Shown: positions 11,764-22,597 of the stretch, piece by piece
Numbering within the stretch: the stretch's first letter is position 1
How the letters are laid out: every line of letters starts with the position of its first letter
Assembly: GCA_025201705.1 (NCBI GenBank)
Contig: MU616753.1
Span: forward strand, 5,217 to 45,676
Direction: 5' to 3'
DNA from: Dissophora ornata
Lineage: Eukaryota > Mortierellomycota > Mortierellomycetes > Mortierellales > Mortierellaceae
DNA: 40,460 nucleotides
Notes under the pieces: generated by a model
Seen by the model: the letters and a program-made list of their open reading frames with translations, nothing else
Database searches by the model: none
What the model was told of the DNA's origin: nothing
Program-made: the position numbers and the translations under genes

Positions 11764-13575
11764 ATGTCTGTCAAAGAAACATCAGCCAGTCATGACGACA
11801 CCGGGCTTCAAGGGCAGGAGCAACAACAGAACCAACAAGATAGTAACTACGTCTCTGAAAAGAACTCAACTCTAAACCGTGCTCCTTCGTCGTCCGCCTC
11901 AGCATCGTCTACGACCGTTGAAGTCATTGAATCCGAAGTCGTCACAGCCGCATCTGCAGCATCCGCCACCGGTCCCGAAGCCCTAGCAGACACATCCAAA
12001 CCTACGTTCATTCCGCCACCTGATGGTGGCTACGGTTGGGTTGTTGTCGGAGCGTGCTTCTTGAACAACTTTTCGATGCTAGGGATCATGTTTTCGTGGG
12101 GGATCTTTCAGCAGCTGTACAAGACCGAGATCTTTCCGGGCCAGGTCTCGGCGGTATCGTGGATCGGAACGTTGGCGTTCGGGTGCATGTATATCATCGG
12201 AGGCGTGTTCTCGCTGTTTGGGGCGAGGATTGGGTATAGAAAGATGGTCTTCGCAGGGTCTATCTTGGTCGCAGGAGGGTGTGTTGCAGCTTCCTTTGCA
12301 ACGGAGGTACATTTCCAACAAGGAAGATGACTTTTTTGACAACTTGATCTGCAAAAATCTGATCGCCACCAATTTTCTTTTGCCGCGCAATTTCCAGGTG
12401 TGGCATTTGTATATGAGCCAGGGCATTCTCTACGGCGTAAGCACTTTTTCTCTCTTTTCTTTTTTGTGCTTTATGATCCTCGGACAATGATTGTCCATGC
12501 TCAATCCTGTCATATGAAACTCATGCTGGTTACCATCCATATTCATTTCCAATGGATATTTCCAATTCTCTCCAGCTTGGTGCAGCTATGGCAAACCCCT
12601 GTGTCCTCGCAGCACCCTCGCAATGGTTCGTTGCTCGTCGCGGCATGGCATCTGGTATTGCGATCTCCGGGTCCGGCGTTGGGGGGCTCGTCTTCTCCAT
12701 CCTGATCCAGAAGTTGAATGCGTCTATCGGTCATCGGTGGTGCCTCCGAGTCCTTGCCATCATTGTCTGGTGTTCGATGGTGATATCGAGTCTGTTGATC
12801 CGACAGTTCTCGACGACGGGTAAACAGGCCGTGAGCGTATCAATGAGGGACGTGGAGACGATGAAACGCCCCGCATTCTTGATCATGATTGCGGGCGTCT
12901 TGTTGACGTCCTTTGGATACTTCACTCCTTTGAACTTAATGCCTTGTAAGTCCCTCGTTCATCCATATACTTTCAATGCGGAATAATTTGATCCGCTCAA
13001 TTTCCAAACCGTTATTGTCAGTATTGACCACGCAAGTCTTGCCTTCACTTATGTTCTGTACAGCATACGCTGTTGACCACGGCCTCTCACAAGGACAAGG
13101 CGCCATGCTCAATTCCTTTCTTAACGGCGCCTCTTTCATTGGCCGCTTCGCCGGTGGAGTGTTCGGTGACCGCTTTGGACTCATCAACCTCATGCTTTTT
13201 TGTGCCACCGCCAGTGCCCTTACCACTCTCGTTGTTTGGATGTTGGCCTCGTCCTCCCTCGCCGTTTTACTGGTCTATGTCATTCTCTACGGAGTCCTGG
13301 GCGGCGGCTTTATCTCCCTACTGGCTCCAGTCCTGGCAGAGCAGTTTGGAACAAACTCTTTGACTATCTTGGTCGGCGTGACGTTTGGAGTCAATGGGCT
13401 GGGATCCCTTACAGGGACACCGATTGCTACAGCGATTTTATCGAGTCTTGGAGGAAATGGCAATGCGTATAAGGGAGCGATTGGGTTCATTGGTGGGGTC
13501 ATGGCGCTGGGTGCCGTCGTGATATTTTATCTGAAATGTAAAGTCGGCGGCAAGCGAAAAGCTGTCGCGACATAG
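11764..13575 (+). CDS. Major facilitator transporter, monocarboxylate (MCT/Mch) type
   Basis: Four exons (11764–12306, 12398–12436, 12576–12945, 13064–13575) give 487 aa. A soluble N-terminus of about 80 residues rich in Gln, Ser and Thr is followed by DGGYGWVVVGACF, the signature before helix 1 of the monocarboxylate porter family. Further membrane segments include the GTLAFGCMYIIGGVFSLFGA region, ISGSGVGGLVFS in helix 5, FIGRFAGGVFGDRFG in the second half, and a hydrophobic segment before the basic C-terminus KCKVGGKRK. The length and about 12 predicted helices fit the family, which moves pyruvate, lactate or related acids with protons. In fungi the substrate often differs (for example riboflavin), so the cargo is unknown. 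A poly(A) signal lies at 13648–13653. Confidence 0.9.
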
Positions 13576-13647
13576 TGGACCAACAACGGCAACAAAAAAT
13601 AGAGGGCCTGTCTTGTCACATATGGAGCTGTCATATTTATACCCACT

Positions 13648-13653
13648 AATAAA
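13648..13653 (+). terminator. Poly(A) signal AATAAA of the MFS transporter gene
   Basis: AATAAA lies 73 nt after the stop codon of the transporter and is the best candidate for its 3' end signal. Confidence 0.5.
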
Positions 13654-13853
13654 AATCAGTAATCCTTGGGGGGGGGGTCTTTGTTTCGACATCTTATTTT
13701 CGCACATTTATTTGTTCTTTGGCTACAAAAAATCGCAGGGGTAGGTAATAAAGAGAGGACGGAGAGTGGAGTAATGGTATTATATACGCACATGCAACAA
13801 CTAGGAAGCTCGAGACGACCATCCGAGAAAGAGCGGCAGAAAAAACGAATGTG

Positions 13854-13954
<101 letters not shown>

Positions 13955-14175
13955 GAAAGAAAAAAAATGGGAAAGAGTATAGGATTACGGACGCTTGGAA
14001 GACGTATTAGGGTATATAGGTAGTAATGTACAGTGTTATTATACGAACGAAAACAACATGGTCAACCGAAAGTAGAACGACCATGTTTGAAACAAATGAG
14101 TGGAATCAATGAAGGGAAAAGAAAAAAAGTGGCCGCGCCTTGATCTCTTCAGTCAAGATCATTGCGGATAACGAT

Positions 14176-16101
14176 CTACATGTCCACGTTGACATCCACC
14201 CATCTTGCCCCACAATCTGATCCAGCAGGTCGAATGTCATACGTGGTTTGATGTGTGATCACTGCCGGTTGAGGTTGCTGAGGAAGTGCCGTGTACGCCA
14301 CATGGTGGGCAGAGACGCCAGATGTCGTTCTTGTATGGTGGCCGGCGCAGTACTGCGAGTGTATTGATGACACAGAGTGACTATGGTGGCGACCAGAATG
14401 CATTTGGTGGGGCACCGCTTGTTGGTTCGAGCGCTGTTGTTGTTGTTGCTGCACTTGGTGTTGGTGATGATGATTCTGACTCTGCTGCTGCTGCTGCGAT
14501 GGTGGTGCTTGCTGCTGCTGTGGTGCATGTTGTTGCTGCTGCTGCTGCTGAGCCGAATATCCGACGCTACTATAACCGGGTGGGGCGTCTGTGGGGTTAC
14601 CATTGACATTGCCCTGAGTTGGGAAGGTCGTTGGGATAGGCGAAGGAGGCTGCCACAACATGTTTGAGAGCGTCCATATTGGGTTTGAGCACTCGGCTGT
14701 CGAGACGGGCTGGATCAGTGCCCTGCCGCCATTGTCAACCCACTCCTTTACCACGGTGCTCGCTTGCGAGAATCGCGAACGCGCATACTTCTCGTGAACA
14801 GTCTTGGACACGTTCGTCAGACTGTTGTCGAGGTACTGAATGCATGTAAACACGTTGGAGTCATTCGGAACCTAATCGTATCGATTAATAAACGAAGAGA
14901 TTTCATTGTCAGAACAAACGTCCTGTCAGTTTCCCCGCTCAACTACCGTGAACAGAGTGTCTTACAACTCTTACCATAATATGCTTTCGGCAAATGCTAC
15001 GCGCCAAAAACAAGGCGCTTGTTGCAATGGTCGATGATCCGAAAGAGAGGAAACACCTCTGGAACATCGTGAGCTCCATCAAGAACTGAGCTACATGCCG
15101 AACAACCTGATCACCCTCTCCCGACATCTCTAGGTCCTTCTTCATGAAAGCCTCGGCCGTGGGGTGTCCCAGACCGTAGTCAAGAGTCTTGAGAATATGT
15201 CTTTCCATCGTGATGAAAGCAGCTTCGTCATAGGTATTACTACAGAGTTTGCACAGCTGTGAGACTGAAGGCAGCTTCTCTTTCGAGTCCTCGTACTTGC
15301 TACTGATCCAGAGTGAGGTCATGCCCACAAGCTGATAGTGCTTCTTGTATACGACGCGCTTGGAAAGATACCGATCCATCATGTTCATGGCCAGGTACAG
15401 GGTCTCGGGCTGGAGGCTGAAGTGGTTGTGGATCTCGATCAAAAAGTCGACCAGGAGAGGCCTAAGGTCCCATGTCAGTTCTGGCTGCAGGTCCATGTGT
15501 TCAGGAACTGCCATTGTCTCTTTCTGTGAAGCCGAAGAGTCGTCGTCGTTGTCGTCGTCGTCGTCGTTTTGTTGTTGTTGTTGTTGTCGATGATATAGGG
15601 GTGTAGAGAGAAGGGAAACGAAGATGTCAGAAGGTGATACAGGCATACAAGAAATGTGCATGAGAACAGTACGTGCGGTGGTGTTGGCATTCTCGGTAGA
15701 CAATGGAAAAAAGGGGGGGAACTCCCGAGTCATGTATTTGGCATGCGGTGCTCGTGCGGATGTGTGTGTAACACATGAGTACAGTCGGGAATGTGGCATG
15801 CATAATAACGGATAGTTCATACCTCCATTTGCTTCATGTATTGAAAGATTTCTTCCTTGTACTCCAGCTCGAGAAGGTTGTCCGTCTCACCCTTGGCCCA
15901 GCCAGCCGTGCTTGTCATGGCATTGCTGACCAGCGATGGGACCACTGGAAGAGTGTTGACTAGTGCGCTATTCAGTGTTGGTCGTGCAGCTCTGGACGAT
16001 GTATGTTGACCCTTGGCTGGCGAAGAGCGTGAGGCTGCTTGCTTCTTCTTCATGGCCATGATCAATCCCTGGTGGGAATCAATCCGTACAATACCATTCA
16101 T
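14176..16101 (-). CDS. G1/S-type cyclin (Cln/Puc1-like) with Gln/His-rich tail
   Basis: Three exons (16101–15823, 15523–14975, 14871–14176) give 507 aa. A basic N-terminus leads to YKEEIFQYMKQME; across the first intron this continues as KETMAVPEHMDLQPEL and then LRPLLVDFLIEIHNHF, the start of the cyclin box. The box (about residues 115–235) contains ETLYLAMNMMDRYLSKRVVY, QLVGMTSLWISSKYEDSKE and TLDYGLGHPTAEAF. This pattern matches the filamentous-fungal G1/S cyclins more closely than mitotic B cyclins, which carry MRAILVDW here. G1 cyclins activate Cdc28/Cdk1 at Start. Residues about 340–430 are a Gln/His-rich stretch encoded by CAG/CTG repeats and probably disordered. The gene faces a 5-kb upstream region without a recognised gene. 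Confidence 0.88.
15538..15588 (-). repeat. GAC and AAC trinucleotide repeats in cyclin intron 1
   Basis: On the coding strand the 3' part of intron 1 holds (AAC)n then (GAC)n repeats just before the acceptor at 15524. They are in frame with exon 2 and would encode a Gln/Asn/Asp run if this sequence were kept in the mRNA. Confidence 0.8.
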
Positions 16102-16775
16102 GGTGCTGTGTGGGTTTGGGGATGTGTGGATGTGTTGAGAGGGTATGTGCGAGAGAGCGCGTGTTGATTATGCAGAGTGTATCTTCTCAGAGCGATTCAG
16201 AATGATACCGAAAGTGACCTTGCAGAGGAATGAGGAAAAGCGCACTCTCTTTGTGTGTAACCTCGACTGCAGTTTTGGGATAATACGGTGATGCTGATAG
16301 TGATTAATGGGGGTTAGGGTCTCTTGTCAGAACGAGTCCTCGGGTGCCTGTGAATTCGGTGGTTATTACTAGCGACAGAAAATGAAAGGCAGAACCAGAA
16401 GGATTAAATAGTTAGTTGTTGTTTTTTTGGACATTGTTGTTCAGTCTTTGTGGCATGTTAGGTCAGTTCCGATCCAAGGGCTACAGTCTTGCATGTCACT
16501 CGTCGAAATGGGAGCACAAACATGTACACCCTTTGGATAAAACCAACGTGGATTAAAATGGATTTCAGGAGACAGTAGGATTTTTGGGTTCAATGTGTCT
16601 GTTTGAAAGGAGACGCCCAAAGGAGAGCGAGGTACATGTCAAAGACCAGCTGAGAGGGAAAGAGGGAAAGAGAGAAACAGCTGCGCTTGGCGCACGAGGA
16701 GGTATGCAACACTGGGACTCCATGATCTTCTCAGATAGGTAGAGGCGCCGAGCACTGAGGGAAATCCGAACAGGG

Positions 16776-16811
16776 GCGCCCTTCAGGAGGACCGCGCCCT
16801 TCAGGAGGACC
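16776..16811. repeat. Two tandem copies of an 18-bp unit
   Basis: The unit GCGCCCTTCAGGAGGACC occurs twice in a row, followed by a partial copy (GCGCG). It lies about 0.7 kb upstream of the cyclin start codon. Confidence 0.9.
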
Positions 16812-18526
16812 GCGCGTTGATCAAGAATGTGGTAGTGAAAAAAGGGGACAGCAACGCTGATCGCAGGCGGTGTATGCTGTAGCCCAAGTAAACCGCCGAA
16901 AAAAATTCATTGGGTCTAGTGTGTCTGATTTGCGCCAGGATCCCAAGCGAGCAAGCGGGTGTGTGACCAATGTAGACAGTTACATACTAAGGGACGTGGT
17001 TATCGGGACGGCAGCTGTGTGTGTTCGAGATCACCAGGTCGATGACAGTTAATATCAGTAAGGGTGTTGAAGATAGCCTGGGGGTGGGATTCAAGGGAGT
17101 CTGAAGAGGCACGAGAGATGAGGAATGACTATTTATATTAGACCGGGACTGTAGAGGGTATGATCGGGAAGGTTCGTGCTTTGTCGGGAGTCCAGGTTGG
17201 AAGAATTGGAGAATGATGAAAGGAAGAAAGCAGATTGGAGCGAAAAGAAAGAGAGGTGGTGGCAGGTTCAATAAATATAAAGAAACTGTATCAAAGTTAG
17301 GTCCAGAAAAGAATTGACTGTATTCAATAATTGCATTGCAGGATATGGTTAAAAGGGGCTTGCGGATGGAGCAGACCTTTGAGCTGAGTTGAGCATGCAA
17401 AGAACGCAGCAAATAAATAACAAACAGGAAACCGAGAAGTTGTGATGCCACCCAGTACTACTGCTTGTGTTCCAAATGGGAAGAAGGGGAATAAGACAAT
17501 GCACCTCTTTGCAATTTGTGCTGCAATTACTTGTTCTTCATGTCCGCTTTGGCCAGTCACCCGGCAGCCCTGTAGAGAGAGGTGGATTGGCATACAGCGC
17601 ACTAGAAAACTTCGAATGGGACGTGCGCCTTGCTCTCAAGAAAACTTCCATTGCAGAGATCGAAGTGAGAAGCTGTAGATGTGGTTGGGCTAGGATCGCG
17701 AAGATATATACAAGAGAGCAAGAACGAGTATAAATCCTTCTTGGGTCAAATTGGATTTTGTTCCCTCGACGCGAATAAGCACAGGAGCCTAGGCGAAGGG
17801 CGCCTTGTTTTGAGATAATATGCAAAAATGGATACGATAAAAAAGGGAGGCGAAAATAATAAGTTGAATTTTGAATAGGAACGATCGCAAAGAATGGGGA
17901 TTAGGAGAGAGGGAGAAAAAGAGGGGGTTCAGCAGGACGGATATGGAGGATGGGGGGTAAGACAGGGAAGAATAAGGAGAGAGAATGAGCGAGAGACCAA
18001 GGGGAGGGAGAAGCGCGAGGGAGGGGTTTGCGTGCATGATCGAGGATGGGAGCATTTTCTTCTCTTGCCCAACATGCCAATGTATGCATGACAAGGGCAG
18101 CCACAGACGCACGGTTAAATAAAATCAAATCCAGCACCCGTGTCAATACCAGATGCGAATCTCCCGTAGCAGAGTTTAAAATGCATTCAATCGACTTTAT
18201 GTTGAGCGAGATAGACAAAGAAAATAAGGCGATTAGGAGGACGTGAGGCATGAAACGCAGCACACCCACTCTCCCACGGCCTGCGGTTTGCTTCGCTGTA
18301 TTGAAAGATGGAAAACGATCGTCATCACACAGCCTTGCCGTACTTCCCTCTTGCCCAAAATCACGCGCATGAAAGTAGACCACCACGGTGTTCGCTCATT
18401 GCGAGTGACAAAATACAAACACTCATGTCTGATGACATGCTATCATTGATTGATATTTGTTATGTTCCTCAAGGAAAGTATGCAGCGTGGCTCAGAGCAT
18501 AGGTAGTGACTAGGTCACGGCGGAGA

Positions 18527-18540
18527 TTCGACGCGTCGAA
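18527..18540. promoter_or_regulatory. Perfect 14-bp palindrome containing an MluI cell-cycle box
   Basis: TTCGACGCGTCGAA is its own reverse complement and contains ACGCGT, the MCB element bound by MBF/DSC1-type factors that drive G1/S genes in yeasts. It lies 2.4 kb upstream of the cyclin start. The distance makes a direct promoter role uncertain unless the cyclin mRNA has a very long leader. Confidence 0.3.
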
Positions 18541-19153
18541 CAGGAATAGGCACTCACCTTCTAGGTCTACACCTGTCAGCTGGTGGTTTTGTTGTAGTAA
18601 GAGAGGAGGGGTGTGCGTGGTTTAGGTGGGCTGAAAGGTTGTTTGTGCTTGGTTCTGGGTGGTATGATCAGGTGTTTCAAAGATCGGCCGGCCTGGCGGG
18701 AGGGAGGAAGTGTCGATATATATAACACGAGCAAATACGCGAGAAACGAGGTGGTTGCCAAAGGGTGAGGGGGACGGGGACGGGAGAAGGGTCAAGGGAC
18801 AGGTCGATAAAATGAACTGAAGGAAAGAAAGAAAGTGTGGGAGAGAAACACGCTAAAGGAGAGAGGGGTAAGCGTGGAAAAATAAAAAGGAACACGACGA
18901 GAGATGGTAAGAGTGCCACCGATGGTGGTGCTGAACGCAAATGGATTAGAGTTGCAAGAGGTACTCTTTGCTGTATGTTGACGTGACAGAAAGGAATGTG
19001 TAGTCTCGTCAGGATGGGTGGAACTATAGGAGCCTGCAAAGGCCAATGGGTCAGAGGAGGGAATGCGAAAAGGAGTTCGAGTACAAAGAAGGATAAATGG
19101 ACGAAATAATCCGAAATGGAGCATGGTACGAGGAGAGGAGCGACAGAGTGAGT

Positions 19154-19160
<7 letters not shown>

Positions 19161-19215
<55 letters not shown>

Positions 19216-19216
19216 G
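19161..19216. repeat. Compound microsatellite (TG)17(AG)11
   Basis: Uninterrupted TG repeats from 19161 to 19194 pass directly into AG repeats up to 19216. Confidence 0.95.
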
Positions 19217-20969
19217 GAAAGATCAATAAGGATCTATTTTCGGGAGCAGTAACAGAAGTGACAACAATGAAAAGAGCAGGATAGAAGGAGACAACAGCAA
19301 CAACGATTCCAGCAGTACCATCGGCGCGACAGATGCAGATGTGGTTGCTCATGCTCATCTCGTCGAGACCGGGGCGCTGTCTTCATCCTCTGGCCTACCT
19401 CTTGGGATGGGTGGTCCTCGCCATTTTGTTTGGAGTCGCAGGAACAAGCTGGTCGGATTTGGAGACGCGCTCGCCCTCTCTGGTTACTCGTCTGTCGTTC
19501 TGTTTCACTGTCTCTTTATTCCTGTCTTTCTTGTCGAGTATTTGCGTCATATTGCATTTGGAATCTACATGCGCGTGGACATGGTGGGCTGTGCCAACCA
19601 CCGACATGGACAAAGTGGAATCGAATAACAAAACAAGAGAACCTGTCGGCTCGAGGCCCCCGTCCCTTGGGTGCTCTTGACTCCAAGCGCTCAAGTGAAC
19701 AAAGCAGAATCCTAAATGAATTCCTGTTTTTACTTTCTCCTGGCCACTCTTTTGGAGCCGCTTTTGCATCTGCTCGGGGTTCTTCTTTTCTACCATGCAA
19801 ACCCAATGACATTCCCAACCCCGATGGAAGTCATGCCGTTGCTTGATTTCAAGAGAAACAGAGACCATCAGCAATACGAAAATAATGATGCAGATCTCAC
19901 GATATGGCAAGGTAGCTGTGATCCTGCTTTCCCTTTAGAATAAATCTCCTTCTCGCCACAGTGAAGAATATATGGACGATTACTGCTTTCTTTTGAGTGA
20001 GTCTCGCGCAGAGCTCAGGTGGAAGGATGACAAACCACGGAGACAACACTTGAATAAAGGGGAGAGACGGTGTCCTGCTCCCACTGCTCAAGAGTGATTC
20101 GGTTACATCATAAATGAAATGTACTGTACATGCAAGCTTACTGGATGCTGTTGGATGCTGTCTTTTGTCTCTTGACAATGGACATGATCTAAGGTATACC
20201 TAGAACCCTTGGATTGCTAGCTGGATCATCTAGCCGTCATCCTTAGTCAGCGTGCCGGAGTGCCTTTGGAGTATATGATTCCAACCTCAGCTGAAAAACT
20301 GAGCTGCATCCAGTCAACGCAGGCGCTATAAACGTCAACATGACAACATGCAACTGTAGTAAAAGTAGCAAGAGAAGACGTTTACTACAAGGAGCGGGAG
20401 TGTCGAGACGTACACATGTGGGTCGAATTATATATGGTGGACACGTTCCTCGCAACAATCTCGTAACCCATGCTCTAGAATTGACGAGAGAATGGTGGCC
20501 TAGATTATATCGTCGTTGCACAAACACGCGTCTTTCAAGCTCTACAATATGACAGCGCCATTGGACAGTCTGCCCACTCCCATTTGACGATTACGCCGAT
20601 TGTCGTCTTCCTGCTGCACATCAGCCATCCGGAGGTATCGGCTGCTATTTTTTCGTTGGGGACGTTCCACGTTGTATGTAGCACGCGCCGAAAGGGATCC
20701 GAGCTGCATTTAGAAAATTTTGGGACAGAGGATTGGGCCATAAATTCAAGACCAGGAGGGGCGCTCTCCACGTCCATCGCCTCCCCTCGCGGCTCGAGCA
20801 TATATCTGGATTGGAAAGGAGGCATCTTTAAAAAAAGACCTCAGGAATGGTAGCCGAGTACGAGCTACATAAATAACGCCTGCGCTTCGTTTTACGAGGC
20901 AAACAGAGCCCCGTGTAAGACGGAGCAAAGGACACCTTCAACATTTGTGTTCTCGCTCGCCAACATAAC

Positions 20970-20970
<1 letters not shown>

Positions 20971-21002
<32 letters not shown>

Positions 21003-21014
21003 GCACACACACAC
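20971..21014. repeat. Compound microsatellite (TC)15 followed by AC repeats
   Basis: Thirty bases of TC repeat (20971–21000) are followed by ACGCACACACACACA. It ends about 45 bp before the start codon of the cell-surface protein gene, so it is probably part of its leader or core promoter. Confidence 0.95.
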
Positions 21015-21059
21015 ATACATACTCACCTTGTCGCCTAATCCCCTAACCTTTACATCGCA

Positions 21060-21782
21060 ATGTCGCCCTGGACTCAATCAACGCGCCGTCAGCGCCCAAA
21101 CGCCGGCAATCAAACCTCTTCTCTTCTGTCATTGTCATCATCATCCTCCACAAAGCGACATTCGTCCCACCTTACACGTCGATCAATTTTCATTGTCATC
21201 ATGTTGTTGGTCACCATCCTCTTTCCCAGTCTAGCCGCTGCACAATTATCTCCAGGACCTCAACCTGGAATAGGGGTCGATCCTGGCGTCGCCTCTACAG
21301 ACCCGGGTACCGCCGCTCCCACTAAATCTCAGGACCCGAACACCAATCACGCAACAATCACTATGTCCATCACAGCTACTGGGGTGCCCAAACCAACCGT
21401 CATTACGACTGTCACCGTCATTAACGGCACTACAACTACACTGACAGCGGTCATCACTGGCGCGGCAGGGACAGGAGTTGCAGGGGCAGCGGGGCCTCAG
21501 GGGACAGGCCAGCCGGTTCCGGCGACTGCTAGTGCGTTACCAAAGGCACCACAGTCGATATTGGTGGTACAGTCGACGACATATGGAAAGATCTTACCAG
21601 CTGCGGGACCGGTTGATGATCAGATCCAGAGTCATTTCTGGGACCAATTTGCGGCTAGACCGGATGGTAACTCTGGAAAGAAATCGTCGTTTTCTTTGAG
21701 CATACGACTTTCGTCATCAATGATGTCTCGGTGCTCGATGCTTTGGGGTCTGTTGGTGGCTCTCTGTTTTCTATGTATATAG
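21060..21782 (+). CDS. Secreted Ser/Thr-rich protein, probably GPI-anchored
   Basis: A single-exon frame of 240 aa. A basic, Ser-rich N-terminus leads to a hydrophobic segment IFIVIMLLVTILFPSLAAAQ, which looks like a signal peptide with cleavage after AAA. A shorter start at 21201 (MLLVTILFP) would give a classical signal peptide and may be the real one. The mature part is rich in Pro, Thr, Gly and Ala, with Val/Thr-rich runs (TVITTVTVINGTTTT) suited to O-glycosylation. The C-terminus is a Ser-rich stretch followed by a hydrophobic tail (MLWGLLVALCFLCI), the layout of a GPI attachment signal. Such proteins sit in the plasma membrane or cell wall. No specific family was recognised. Confidence 0.7.
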   Translation: MSPWTQSTRRQRPNAGNQTSSLLSLSSSSSTKRHSSHLTRRSIFIVIMLLVTILFPSLAAAQLSPGPQPGIGVDPGVASTDPGTAAPTKSQDPNTNHATITMSITATGVPKPTVITTVTVINGTTTTLTAVITGAAGTGVAGAAGPQGTGQPVPATASALPKAPQSILVVQSTTYGKILPAAGPVDDQIQSHFWDQFAARPDGNSGKKSSFSLSIRLSSSMMSRCSMLWGLLVALCFLCI

Positions 21783-21874
21783 ATGTCAATATAAAGGAGT
21801 TTCTATTTGGCTTTGTTGCTTTCTTTCAATGATCCACGGATGTGTCTTTGCATCGAGAACCGAGGCCTAGTATA

Positions 21875-22260
21875 TCAAATCAGATATGCTGGAATCATGG
21901 ACAATAGCCGATCTGTTAACACGCCAAACTCGCCATGGTGTGCACGTGCCGCATCCCAATTATACCGCAAAAATATTGAGTTGTGGCCCTTGTAGAAGTC
22001 CTCGAGTGCATAAAGCAATGCTTCTTCTCTATGGCAGCTCGAGCTGCAGCATCCTTTTTCAGACTCGGTAATGCAGATTCTATGGCCGAAACGGAGATAC
22101 CGTCATTATTTGTCGACATTTAAACTTCGAGTCAGTGGCGAAACTTGTATCGGCCGCCCTCACAGCAACCGCCCCGACAGTATAGGTCCCGCCTAGGTCA
22201 AGTGCTAGGATATCGACAACTTCTCCGATTGGTATATCTTCATTTTCTGGGAGCCGAACG
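21875..22260 (-). pseudogene. Decayed Fanzor (eukaryotic TnpB-like) fragment
   Basis: Read on the minus strand, three segments in three frames join in order. The first contains IPIGEVVDILALDLG followed by GTYTVGAVAV, which resembles the first RuvC motif (catalytic Asp codon at 22199–22197) of Fanzor nucleases. The second contains ISVSAIESALPSLKKDAA. The third contains LEDFYKGHNSIFLRYNWDAA and EFGVLTDRLLSM, resembling the helical region after RuvC-I in Mucoromycota Fanzor-like proteins. Two frame changes and the lack of the remaining RuvC motifs show that it is a non-functional relic. The rest would be expected below 21875, where the 3' end of the surface-protein gene lies. Family assignment is from memory of motif patterns and needs a search. 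Confidence 0.5.
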
Positions 22261-22597
22261 TGCGACTAACATCTTCCTCGGTTCCGGGTCTCTAGAAAAT
22301 ACGAACCACAGCCCTCTCTAGGATTTACCATACGCTCAAGACAAGGGAGGTACGCCCACAAGTTTAATGGGGATGTTCCGCTCGCAATACAAATGAGAGT
22401 TGTGCAGTCTACCAGTTCGCGTCTGAAACCCTAGCAAGCAGTCACGCCATGGGCACACGCGTAGCCTGCGATGTTTGAGTTGATCAGACCTGGCTTGCCT
22501 CTTTCCATTCACGTTCGATCCTTTGCCTCCTTCCTTGCATCGCTTGACATTCGCAAATTTGCAACTCCTAAACAAAGTTATCGCAGGCAAGGAGAAA

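Larger units (their letters stand above)
16102..21059. other. 5-kb intergenic region between divergent cyclin and cell-surface protein genes
   Basis: No gene could be supported in almost 5 kb. Read in the cyclin direction, much of 16600–19100 is pyrimidine-rich, as in long fungal leaders or promoters. The region holds an 18-bp tandem duplication (16776–16811), a TG/AG microsatellite (19161–19216), a TC/AC microsatellite just before the next gene (20971–21014), and two ACGCGT boxes (18531–18536, 20526–20531). Many open frames exist but are low-complexity or lack family signals. A long regulatory region and 5' leader for the G1 cyclin is the simplest reading; a non-coding RNA cannot be excluded. 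Confidence 0.4.

Noticed and set aside
18485..18550. tRNA-like stretch (GTGGCTCAGAGC followed by a TTCGA segment)
   Set aside because: The A-box resemblance is partial, the B-box does not fit GGTTCGANNCC, and no cloverleaf with a paired acceptor stem could be drawn.
18792..19358. 188-aa minus-strand frame
   Set aside because: Much of it is translated microsatellite and pyrimidine-rich sequence (SLSLTHTHTH), so it is low-complexity and unsupported.
19333..19680. 115-aa hydrophobic frame MQMWLLMLISS… on the + strand
   Set aside because: No family similarity, no leader features, and equally long frames exist on the other strand of the same DNA.
22336..22590. Minus-strand frame with CPWRDC as a zinc finger of the Fanzor relic
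   Set aside because: It lies upstream of the RuvC-I segment, whereas the Fanzor zinc finger is downstream, and it has stops before joining.
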